From positions 5,704,001-5,768,000 of the forward strand of contig NC_013595.1 of assembly GCF_000024865.1 (NCBI RefSeq): a stretch of 64,000 nt of DNA. Direction: 5' to 3'. The notes under the pieces are model-generated. The model saw nothing but the letters and a program-made list of their open reading frames with translations. It did not search any database and had not been told where the DNA came from. The position numbers and the translations under genes were made by a program. Numbering within the stretch: the first letter of the stretch is position 1; each line of letters opens with the position of its first letter. Below are positions 1-7,156 of the stretch, in pieces. The DNA is from Streptosporangium roseum DSM 43021. Lineage in GTDB: Bacteria > Actinomycetota > Actinomycetes > Streptosporangiales > Streptosporangiaceae.

Positions 1-379
1 CGCGCGCCCCGGTGCGCTCGGCCACCTGGAGGAAGGCGATGACGTTGCTGGCGTATTCGGCGCGGCAGGTCAGGATGCGGTCGCCGGGGCCGAACGGCAG
101 GGCGTAGAACACCGCCTGCCATGCCCGGGTCGCGTTGTCGGTCAGCGCGATGTCCTCGGCGTCCGCGTTGAGCAGGGCGGCGATGGAGGATCGGACCGCG
201 GCGAGCCGGGGCGCCGCCTCGGCGGCCGCTCGGTAGCCCCCGCGCAGCGCCTCGGCGCGCAGGTGGGCGACCACCGTGTCGGTCACGATCGCGGGAGGCA
301 GTGCGGTGCCCGCGTTGTCCAGGTGGGTCACGCGTGTGCAGCCCGGCGTGTCGGCCCGCACCCGTTCGACATCTTGCAT
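1..379 (-). CDS. Class V PLP-dependent aminotransferase / cysteine desulfurase-like, N-terminal part (cut by window edge)
   Basis: The reverse strand reads without stop from an ATG at 379 to the window edge. The product begins MQDVERVRADTPGC and continues with THLDNAGTALPP, then GGYRAAAEA, ALTDNATRAW and EYASNVIAF. These match the N-terminal third of SufS/NifS-like class V aminotransferases, which use PLP in desulfurase, lyase or transaminase reactions. The catalytic lysine lies outside the window, so the reaction cannot be fixed. An in-frame ATG at 388 is an alternative start. The gene is divergent from the GntR regulator, whose probable operators overlap this start region, so it is probably a target of that regulator. 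Family confidence is high; substrate unknown. Confidence 0.8.
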   Translation of the reverse strand, partial: MQDVERVRADTPGCTRVTHLDNAGTALPPAIVTDTVVAHLRAEALRGGYRAAAEAAPRLAAVRSSIAALLNADAEDIALTDNATRAWQAVFYALPFGPGDRILTCRAEYASNVIAFLQVAERTGAR

Positions 380-423
380 GCAAAACATATAAACTGAATA
401 CAGTATTTGGATATTGCATGCAA
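374..423. promoter_or_regulatory. Two identical 10-bp palindromes, probable GntR operators
   Basis: The perfect palindrome TTGCATGCAA occurs at 374-383 and again at 414-423, exactly 40 bp apart. The stretch between them is AT-rich and contains AATACAGTATT (a palindrome apart from its centre base). The first copy overlaps the start of the PLP gene and the second abuts the Shine-Dalgarno sequence of the GntR gene. FCD-type GntR proteins commonly bind short T-rich/A-rich palindromes of this shape. Repression of both divergent genes is inferred. Confidence 0.6.
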
Positions 424-435
424 GCGAGGGAGTGA

Positions 436-1086
436 ATGGACAACGTCACGGCTCCGCTGCGGCGCGACATCGCGGAGCAGGTCACCGCGCGCATCCTGGA
501 CGGTCGCCTGCCTGCCGAGGGGCGCGTCAACGAGGTCCGCCTCGCGGCCGAGCTGGGGGTCAGCCGTACGCCGCTGAGGGAGGCGCTCGTGGAGCTCACC
601 GACCGCGGCCTGCTGGTCGCCGAGCCGCGGCGTGGCTTCCGCGTGCCGCCCTTGGACCTCGACGAGGCCCGCAAGCTGTATCCGCTGGTGGGCGAGTTGG
701 AGGCCCTCGCCCTGCGGTGGACCGCGCCGCAGGACCTGCTCGGGCTCACCAACCGGCTGGAGGAGCAGATCGACGAGATGCAGGCCGCCCTGGAGCAGGG
801 TGAGGAGCTGGCCGCGCTCGACGACCGCTGGCACGCCCTGTTGCTCTCGGCCTGTGCCAACGCCCACCTCATGCGGCTCATCGTCCAGACGAAGCCCCTG
901 CTCAAGCGCTACGACGTGCTCTATTTCGGCGGCCCCGACCGGGCCCGGCGCAGCATCGACGAGCACCGCCGCATCCTCGCCGCGATCCGCGAGGGAGACC
1001 TCACCGAGGGAGCGCGATGGCTCGTTCAGAACTGGGTCAACGGAGCCGCCTACCTCGGCCAGGACCCTCGCCGGTCCTCCCGGTAG
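436..1086 (+). CDS. GntR family transcriptional regulator, FCD domain
   Basis: This 216-residue protein has an N-terminal winged helix (about residues 8-75) with the signature LAAELGVSRTPLREALVELTDRGL. An all-helical FCD ligand-binding domain follows, with conserved DDRWHALLLSACAN and a C-terminal DEHRRILAAIREGD. Such proteins are dimeric repressors that usually respond to small organic acids or sugars; the effector here is unknown. The start at 436 is supported by GCGAGGGAG just upstream. The SDR gene follows after 23 nt on the same strand, so the two are probably cotranscribed. The two TTGCATGCAA palindromes upstream are the likely binding sites. Confidence 0.9.
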   Translation: MDNVTAPLRRDIAEQVTARILDGRLPAEGRVNEVRLAAELGVSRTPLREALVELTDRGLLVAEPRRGFRVPPLDLDEARKLYPLVGELEALALRWTAPQDLLGLTNRLEEQIDEMQAALEQGEELAALDDRWHALLLSACANAHLMRLIVQTKPLLKRYDVLYFGGPDRARRSIDEHRRILAAIREGDLTEGARWLVQNWVNGAAYLGQDPRRSSR

Positions 1087-1109
1087 GTCGCGGCTCGGGA
1101 AGGAGGACC

Positions 1110-1895
1110 ATGACCGAAAAGACTCCGGCCCATCGCGCCGGCACCGACCTGAACGGACACGTCGCCATCGTCACCGGCGGCTCCTCCGGTCTGGGCCACG
1201 CCATCGCGCTCGCCCTCGCGGAGGCCGGCTCGACGGTCGCGCTCGTCAGCCGGCGGCGGGAGGCCGGCGAGCGGGCCGCAGCCCGGATCGCATCCCTCAC
1301 GGGCCGGGCGGCCTCGGCGCTGGCCTGCGACGTCAGCGACGAAGACGGCGTCCACCGGGCGGTGGGCGAGGTGGCCGAGCGATTCGGCCGCCTGGACATC
1401 CTGGTGACCAGCGCGGGGATCCAGGCCAGAGGCGACATCGGCGAGCTCGGCGCGGCCCAGCTCCGGCGCTGCCTCGAGGTCAACGTCGTCGGGACCTTCC
1501 TGGCCTGCCAGGCGGCCGTCCCGTTCATGCGAGCCGCGGGATACGGGCGCATCGTCACCCTGGCCAGCGCGCTCGGCCTCGTGGGCGCCGCAGGCCGGGC
1601 CGGCTACGCCGCCAGCAAGGGCGCGGTCGTCCAGCTGACCCGGAGCCTGGCGGCCGAACTGGCCGGCACCGGCATCTGCGTCAACGCACTCGCGCCCGGC
1701 CCGTTCCGCACCCCGCTCAACGAGGGCGCCGACGACGACCCCCGCGTACGCGACTTCCTCGACCACCAGGTGCCGGTGGGCCGGTGGGCCCAGCCCAGCG
1801 AGCTGACCGCCGCCGCGCTGCTGCTGGCCGGTCCCGCCGCGTCCTACATCACCGGCGCGATCCTCCCCGTCGACGGCGGCTGGACCGCCCACTGA
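1110..1895 (+). CDS. SDR family NAD(P)-dependent oxidoreductase
   Basis: A classical short-chain dehydrogenase of 261 residues. It shows the cofactor loop VTGGSSGLGHAIA near residue 20, an NAG-equivalent TSAG, and the catalytic Tyr/Lys in GYAASKG. The C-terminal ITGAILPVDGGW is typical of FabG-like enzymes. The frame stays open further upstream, but the ATG at 1110 follows AGGAGGA at 1101-1107 and is the clear start. It lies directly behind the GntR gene. A role in oxidising or reducing the same metabolite handled by the divergent PLP enzyme is inferred; the substrate is not known. Confidence 0.9.
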   Translation: MTEKTPAHRAGTDLNGHVAIVTGGSSGLGHAIALALAEAGSTVALVSRRREAGERAAARIASLTGRAASALACDVSDEDGVHRAVGEVAERFGRLDILVTSAGIQARGDIGELGAAQLRRCLEVNVVGTFLACQAAVPFMRAAGYGRIVTLASALGLVGAAGRAGYAASKGAVVQLTRSLAAELAGTGICVNALAPGPFRTPLNEGADDDPRVRDFLDHQVPVGRWAQPSELTAAALLLAGPAASYITGAILPVDGGWTAH

Positions 1896-2028
1896 CGCCG
1901 ACCGGTGCGGCGACCCGTCCTCCACCACGTCCGGCCGGGCCGCGAGGGGGTCCCGGTGGGTTGATGCCGTGACGAGATTCGGTGAGTCCGCGACCTGCCG
2001 CGATGGCTTACCCCTGGGCGAGCTGCGC

Positions 2029-2064
2029 AGGGTCTGTCGCAGGCGGCCCTCTGTGGCAGACCCT
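2029..2064. terminator. Possible bidirectional terminator between convergent genes
   Basis: AGGGTCTG at 2029-2036 pairs with CAGACCCT at 2057-2064. It sits in the 256-bp gap between the SDR (plus) and the histidine phosphatase (minus), which converge. No U-tract follows. No credible gene is seen in this gap. Confidence 0.35.
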
Positions 2065-2151
2065 CGCACACGGTCCGTCGAGCCTCTCATCGTCACTCGC
2101 GATCACTTGCCGTCGCACAAGGCTCAGCACGCCGGCCGTACTCAGCGATCC

Positions 2152-2718
2152 TCAGTTCGGCCGGGGATGACTCTGCGGCGCCCGGTGGAACTCCACGCTG
2201 ACGAAGCGACCGCCGGTGAAGCCGAGGCGCACGCCATCGCAGTGCGCGAACGGCGTTCCCCACGTGTTGTGCGAAGCATCCGGCGAACACGCCACCAACG
2301 CCAGCTCGATCGCCCCTCCGTGCCCGATCAACAGCGCTGACCCGTCCTCCGTGACACCTTCTACCGTGTCTGACCAGATCGCACGGTGGGTCTCGGCCAC
2401 CGCCGCCACGGTACGGCTCTTCCGGATGATGTCCGCGATCTGCTGGTACGGCTCGGTCCAGTCCCACTGAGCATGCCGAGGGATCTCACCGGGCACGTAA
2501 CCCGACGGCATCTCCACGGTGTCGTCGACGGCGAACCCCATCGCGACGGCGGTCTCGACCGCCCGTGGGGACGAGCTGGTGACGACGCGCTCGTAGGGGC
2601 CGACTCCGGAACCGATGAAACGGGCCAGGGCGATGCCGTCAGCCGACAGATGAGATCCCCGGCCGCGCATCGCGCCCTTCTTGGTCAAGCTGTGTCGGCG
2701 CACGTCCAGCCAGCGCAT
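2152..2718 (-). CDS. Histidine phosphatase superfamily protein
   Basis: This 188-residue protein begins MRWLDVRRHSLTKKG, where RRHS takes the place of the RHG catalytic motif. It continues with TSSSPRAVETA and the second catalytic histidine in LIGHGGAIELA. These are the hallmarks of the phosphoglycerate-mutase-like phosphatase fold, in which the first histidine carries the phosphate. The start is well supported by AAGGAGG seven bases upstream. The RRHS variant is common in actinobacterial members. The substrate (sugar phosphate, nucleotide or protein) cannot be told. Confidence 0.85.
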   Translation of the reverse strand: MRWLDVRRHSLTKKGAMRGRGSHLSADGIALARFIGSGVGPYERVVTSSSPRAVETAVAMGFAVDDTVEMPSGYVPGEIPRHAQWDWTEPYQQIADIIRKSRTVAAVAETHRAIWSDTVEGVTEDGSALLIGHGGAIELALVACSPDASHNTWGTPFAHCDGVRLGFTGGRFVSVEFHRAPQSHPRPN

Positions 2719-2839
2719 GAGATGTCCTCCTTGACAAGGCGGTGTGGTGGGCGAGTGCGACGAACACCTGCGGCCACCGCGATCATCGACTGTCGTGCCG
2801 ACAAACGAAGATCATGGGGCGGCCGCAGGCGATAGCGCA

Positions 2840-3125
2840 ATGGCCTCGCGCCGGCAGTTGATGTTCGATGAGCTCACGAGCCGGATCGCCGGCCGGTTCT
2901 CCCGCGTGGAACCGCGGCGGCGGGCGCGGGCCATGTTGCCTGGACCGCTCGCGGGGCTGCCGCGCAAGAACTGCTGGACGCTCGCCGAACATGCCGGAGA
3001 CCACACTCCGGACGGGATGCGGCACCTGCTGTCACGGGCGGTCCGGGATGCCGACGCCGTACGGGACGATCTGTGCGACTACGTCGTGGAGCACCTTGGG
3101 CAGGCCGGGGTGGTACTGGTCAGGC
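2840..3125 (+). pseudogene. IS701-family transposase N-terminal relic
   Basis: From the ATG at 2840 the translation runs ELTSRIAGRFSRVEPRRRAR, then LPRKNCWTLAEHAGD, TPDGMRHLLSRAV and DADAVRDDLCDYVVEHLG. This is the standard N-terminus of actinobacterial IS701 transposases. Similarity stops after about 95 residues (VVLV); the following DETGFLKKG motif with the first catalytic Asp is missing and the frame becomes low-complexity Arg/Pro. The rest of the element is absent, so it is a dead fragment. It lies just downstream of the NACHT gene on the opposite strand. A short minus-strand reading frame (end RAEVLFADAVA) immediately past the NACHT stop is probably also debris. Confidence 0.7.
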
Positions 3126-3260
3126 CACCGCGTCGGCGAAGAGGACTTCGGCCCGTCCCCGGTCGTCCACGCCCGGCCACTCACCCACGCGGCGGGACGG
3201 ATCCCCGGGAACGATGCCCATGCGTGTCTTGGCACGCCCCCGAACCAGGATGAAATGAGG

Positions 3261-5426
3261 TCAATGAACGGACCGCTGCTTCTTTTCGGACGCCAGGTGC
3301 TGCCCGTTCGCGAGATGCTGCTGCAACTCGATGTGCCGGAACTGGTAGTACGGTCCCTCGGTGCGCAGCAGGCCCAGGCGGTGAGCGTCGTCGAAGAAGG
3401 CCATCGCGCGCAGGGGCAGTCTCCCCTTGGTGGCCAGGCGGGGGACCGTCAGCTTGTAGGCGAGCCACGCGTGGTGCCGGCCCACCATGATCCCGAGCAG
3501 CAGGCCCAGCAACAACCCGGTGATGATCGCCACGCTGGAGTTGGTGTTGGTGTACAGCCAGATGCCCCCGGCCACGGACCCGACGACGAGCCCGCCGACT
3601 ATCCGGATGACGGTCAGGGTCCGGTCGGCCTGCCAGGTCGAGCGCGGGGATCGCGCCGTTGCGGTGATGGTGGGCCGCTCGGCCCAGCCGATCAGGCCGA
3701 GCACGCCGGACCAGACGGCAGACACCAGGGCGATCTCCTTCGCTGCCTTCAACCCGGCCTCCATGCCCACCGTCAACCCGGCATCCATGGCCAGAAGGAA
3801 ACCCGTGAGCCCGCCGACGAGAGCTCCCAGGGCTCCGACGATCAGCACGTCCCTGAGGACGGGGAGGAGCTCGGTGAGCCTGCCGCGGAAGTGGAAGTCG
3901 ACGTGGCCCGGTGGCTCGGTGAACCAGGGCCCGAGCAAGACCATGATCACGATCGCGGACGGCAGGCCGGCCGATACGCCTGCCGCGGGTTGCCCTGTCA
4001 TCACGGTGAAGGCGATCCCGATCCCGATCCCGATCGCGGTGGCGACCCCCATGCGGACCGGGAGGCTGGACATGTAGCCGGCCAGATACCACCACGCCAC
4101 GTCATGCGCCTGGCTGAGTGAGAGCTGCCGGGACAGGTATGTGAGCCAGCGGTCGACCTGCTCCGGTTTCCACGCGTGTTGTGGCCGGAAGGGCTGGGCC
4201 GGGCCGTCGGCGGGGGGACGCGCGTTCACCAGAGCGGGGATGAGCTGGTCGCACAGATGGTCGTGCAGCTCGACTGCGCTCCCGCGCCCGAGTTCCAGCA
4301 GCGGTGCCGGATCCACTCGCGGCGCGATGTAGGTGGCGCGGACCAGCCAGAGCCCCATCGACGTCGAGGCGACCTGGGACAGGGCGGGCAGGGCGCCCGT
4401 GCGCAGCGCCTCCAGGACGCGGGGCCACACGGGGCGGGGCACAGGGGGAAGGCACGCCTGCAGGTAGTCGGCCGCCGCAGCGGCAGACATGGGCTGTGAC
4501 TCGATGACCGCCGACGCTGTGAGGACGTCGCCCATCTGTTCGACGGACTCGGCGAACTGCTCCGTGCGGCAGGTGAGGATGAGCTGGTCGGTCTCACACA
4601 TGGTGCGGTTCAACGCGGCCAGTATGTCCGCGCGAGCGCCAGCGGGCAGTTCGTCCAGCCCGTCGATGACGGGCAGCACCTCGCCGCGGCGCACGAGCGT
4701 CTCCGGGGTGCCGGGGCCGAGGTTCTCCGCGCGCAGGGCGGGATAGTCGAGCGCCAGGCTCTCGGCCAGCCAGTCCTGCAGCCGCGGATGCACACGGTCG
4801 TCCCAGCGCGCGGCCGACAACATCACCGGTACGGGCTCCTCCGGTTGCCGCGTACGCAGCAGCTCGAGCACGAGCTGCACGGCCAGGGTCGTCTTCCCGG
4901 TGCCCGGATCGCCCAGGATGACCAGCCGCCGGCAGCGCAGGGCGCGAAAGTTGCGCACCATGCCGGCGATGTGCACCTGAAGGCCGGGGAAGGCCACGGT
5001 GCCCTTGGCGATGATCTCGGGGTGGTCGGTGAGTTCGCGATGCTCGGTCGAGCGCCAGGGCAGCGGCATGGGCTCGGGATCGCACAGCGAGCGCAGGGCC
5101 GTCTCATCGCGCCACTGCTGGGTTACCAGGCCGGCGAGTATGTCCTTCGCCGTGTCGATGTCGGCGGACGTCGGCGCGGGCGCGGGCGCGCGGCGCTTGC
5201 GCCACCAGGACCGGAAATCCGACAGGTTCTTACCCAGAGTTATCACGCCGAGGGTCGTCGACAGGGCCGACGCGCCTCCGATTGCGATCGCTCCTTCGAT
5301 CGCTATCTTCATGGCGGCGTACAATTTAGCGTTCAGGAGCATGATTGCGGCACCGGCGACCAGGAGAATAAGGCCTAGCGCCACCGATGCCCCGGCGCTG
5401 CGATTCTGCCGGTATCGTGCGAACAT
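3261..5426 (-). CDS. NACHT-domain STAND NTPase with membrane segments
   Basis: A 721-residue protein with two hydrophobic N-terminal helices (about 12-65) and a NACHT ATPase domain: Walker A GDPGTGKTT at 172-180, Walker B VIDGLDELP near 253-261, and sensor LILTCRTEQF. A helical linker follows, then a C-terminal half with about seven predicted membrane helices (roughly 445-665). STAND NTPases act as ligand-triggered switches, and many bacterial ones belong to conflict systems. Here both ends are membrane-associated and no fused effector is seen. The ATG lies 4 nt beyond the YcaO stop, in an AT-rich stretch without a clear ribosome binding site, so translation is probably coupled to ycaO. What it senses is unknown. 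Confidence 0.88.
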   Translation of the reverse strand: MFARYRQNRSAGASVALGLILLVAGAAIMLLNAKLYAAMKIAIEGAIAIGGASALSTTLGVITLGKNLSDFRSWWRKRRAPAPAPTSADIDTAKDILAGLVTQQWRDETALRSLCDPEPMPLPWRSTEHRELTDHPEIIAKGTVAFPGLQVHIAGMVRNFRALRCRRLVILGDPGTGKTTLAVQLVLELLRTRQPEEPVPVMLSAARWDDRVHPRLQDWLAESLALDYPALRAENLGPGTPETLVRRGEVLPVIDGLDELPAGARADILAALNRTMCETDQLILTCRTEQFAESVEQMGDVLTASAVIESQPMSAAAAADYLQACLPPVPRPVWPRVLEALRTGALPALSQVASTSMGLWLVRATYIAPRVDPAPLLELGRGSAVELHDHLCDQLIPALVNARPPADGPAQPFRPQHAWKPEQVDRWLTYLSRQLSLSQAHDVAWWYLAGYMSSLPVRMGVATAIGIGIGIAFTVMTGQPAAGVSAGLPSAIVIMVLLGPWFTEPPGHVDFHFRGRLTELLPVLRDVLIVGALGALVGGLTGFLLAMDAGLTVGMEAGLKAAKEIALVSAVWSGVLGLIGWAERPTITATARSPRSTWQADRTLTVIRIVGGLVVGSVAGGIWLYTNTNSSVAIITGLLLGLLLGIMVGRHHAWLAYKLTVPRLATKGRLPLRAMAFFDDAHRLGLLRTEGPYYQFRHIELQQHLANGQHLASEKKQRSVH

Positions 5427-5430
5427 ATAT

Positions 5431-6741
5431 CTATTGTCTGCACATTCGCCACCAAGATGGGAATATTGATTCCATATGAAAGGTCGATAAATCGGAAAAG
5501 CTGGCTGCCGCGGCCTGCCCCCTACCTCCCGGGAGCACGAGGTTGCCGTCGGTGACGAGCATGAACCGCTCCAGACCCGGCACGACCACGTGCACGACGG
5601 TGACCCCGGCCGGAAGGGCGCGCACCGTACGGTGGAAGACGGGATAGCCCCGGGCGGCCAGCATCGCGGCGACTTTCCGCAGTTGGCCGCCGGGAGGCCC
5701 GGCCACCTCGGTGGTCCGGAAGGGGATCATCCGAGCCTGGCGCAGCGGGCCGGCGAGGTCGAACCGGCCGCACGCGTACAGTGCGGGGTGCGCGGCCAGC
5801 CCGGCCAGATCACCACGCGCGGGCGCTCCCGAATGCGACAGGTTCTCACCGAGAGTGATCTGGACGAGCTCGGTGAGGGCGCGCCAGGCGGCATAGGCCG
5901 GGCTCAGCGAGGTCCCGGCGCCGCGCCGGTGCGGATGGCGGACAGTGGGGGCCGTGTACGCCAGCATGGTCGGCACCCCGACATCACTGGTGATGTCCAG
6001 CAGGTGCACCGGCGATCCGGTCAGCTCCCCTGCGGTCGCATATGCCCGCGCGAGGCCCGCTGGAAGCGTTCCCGGGTCGATCAGCCTGGGCTGGAAACCG
6101 CCCCGGCCCAGGAAGGCCCGCGCGAGAAGCAGGGACAGGGCGTCCCGCTCGATCACCTCGTTGAGTGCGTGGAGCAGCGCCTCGGCGGCGGCCACTCCGG
6201 CGGCCGAGCCGCTGTTGCAGCTGTAGCGCATCAGGTGGACGTAGTCGCAGTCGTCCCCGACCAGCTCACGCAACCGTGCGGCCCCGGTCTCGACGTACCA
6301 GGGGGTGGACAGGAACAGCGGCACCAGCGTCCCTCCTCCCCCGCCGAGCCGGCGATAGGGCAGGCACGCCATCCGCCGGCCGGGCATCCGGGCCAGCAAC
6401 AGCGCGGAGGCGTCCGCCCGCAGGGGTCCTGCGGCGATCCGGGCAGGCGCGGCCGGTTCCACGACGGCGGGGTCGAACCCCGCCGGGCCGGTGAGGTAGT
6501 GCTCGATGGCCTCGAACAGCGCGCCCACCCGGGCCTCCTCCGGGCGCCCCTTCCCCATCCCGCACGCGAGCGGCGAATCCGCGTCGTCGAGCAGCCCGCA
6601 CCACCAGGCGGTCGGATCGCGGTCGCGGCCGGCGTCGACGAGCTCCGCGCGCAGGCCGAGGACGGACAGCGCCACCGCCGCCCGCCTTCTGGCCTCGCCC
6701 AACGCAACCGCCCGCTCCAGGTGCGGCTTTTTACTCGCCAT
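5431..6741 (-). CDS. YcaO-like cyclodehydratase / thioamidation-type ATPase
   Basis: A 436-residue YcaO-domain protein. Visible signatures are GMGKGRPEEARVGALFEAIEHY near residue 60, where YcaO proteins bind ATP/Mg, and SCNSGSAAGVAAAEALLHAL followed by NEVIERDALSLL around 190-225. YcaO enzymes phosphorylate peptide amides to form azol(in)es, thioamides or amidines in RiPP pathways, or modify ribosomal protein and tRNA substrates. No ThiF/E1-like or TfuA partner lies nearby. The start overlaps the last 11 nt of a 40-codon micro-ORF, and the NACHT gene follows directly. The last 30 residues lack the Pro-rich tail of azoline-forming YcaOs and look atypical. Confidence 0.85.
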   Translation of the reverse strand: MASKKPHLERAVALGEARRRAAVALSVLGLRAELVDAGRDRDPTAWWCGLLDDADSPLACGMGKGRPEEARVGALFEAIEHYLTGPAGFDPAVVEPAAPARIAAGPLRADASALLLARMPGRRMACLPYRRLGGGGGTLVPLFLSTPWYVETGAARLRELVGDDCDYVHLMRYSCNSGSAAGVAAAEALLHALNEVIERDALSLLLARAFLGRGGFQPRLIDPGTLPAGLARAYATAGELTGSPVHLLDITSDVGVPTMLAYTAPTVRHPHRRGAGTSLSPAYAAWRALTELVQITLGENLSHSGAPARGDLAGLAAHPALYACGRFDLAGPLRQARMIPFRTTEVAGPPGGQLRKVAAMLAARGYPVFHRTVRALPAGVTVVHVVVPGLERFMLVTDGNLVLPGGRGQAAAASFSDLSTFHMESIFPSWWRMCRQ

Positions 6742-6853
6742 CCTCGGCGGCGAGCAGTTCCCGTAGCCGGTCGAGTTCGGCTCGGGTCAGGTGTTGGGTC
6801 TTTCTGTCCAGCGTCTCGGGCGGCGGGGTAATGTAATCCACAATATTACCCAT
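6731..6853 (-). CDS. 40-residue micro-ORF coupled to ycaO, candidate peptide substrate
   Basis: From the ATG at 6853 a 40-codon frame reads MGNIVDYITPPPETLDRKTQ and ends in a charged helix-like LDRLRELLAAEDGE. It is preceded by a strong Shine-Dalgarno GAGGAGGG eight bases upstream, and its TAA overlaps the first codons of the YcaO gene. This is classic translational coupling. Position and size suit a RiPP precursor or a small partner protein. It has no Cys or Ser; modifiable residues would be Thr or backbone amides. It resembles nothing I recognise. Translation is well supported; function is inferred from context only. Confidence 0.6.
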   Translation of the reverse strand: MGNIVDYITPPPETLDRKTQHLTRAELDRLRELLAAEDGE

Positions 6854-6970
6854 GACAATTCCCTCCTCGCTTTTCATGCCAATGATAGCTCCACCTCGAC
6901 AAACTTCGGGAAAAGCCGAATGGCTGCTATTGAGCGAATGTTTTGCATGTTCAGGGGCTTCGCCCGGTGG

Positions 6971-7156
6971 TCAGAGCGGATACCGCGGCGACTCACCACG
7001 CACCGTGATCCAGCGGGTCCCGGTGAACGCCTCGATGTTGGCCGCGGTGCCACCGATCCGAGCGGAGGGCCTTGTTGGCGGCTGCCGTACGCGATCCAGC
7101 CTGTTCCGTCGTGCTGTGGCGAGCTTCTCAAGGCCTGGCTCCGAACAGCCGGGCAC
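6971..7156 (-). other. Doubtful small reading frame between protease gene and micro-ORF
   Basis: A 61-codon frame starting GTG at 7156 overlaps the end of the protease gene. Its second half (IGGTAANIEAF, then RWITVRGESPRYPL) has third-position GC typical of real genes here, but there is no clear ribosome binding site. It may be a small cistron or the 3' end of a deleted gene. The remaining bases to 6854 hold no recognisable gene. Confidence 0.25.

Noticed and set aside
632..1972. 446-codon plus-strand frame over the GntR and SDR genes
   Set aside because: Arg/Pro/Gly low complexity in the wrong frame of two clear genes; a typical high-GC shadow.
3032..3260. Short minus-strand frame following the NACHT stop (ending RAEVLFADAVA)
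   Set aside because: Begins in frame after the NACHT TGA without its own start signal; best seen as debris from an older deletion next to the IS701 stump.
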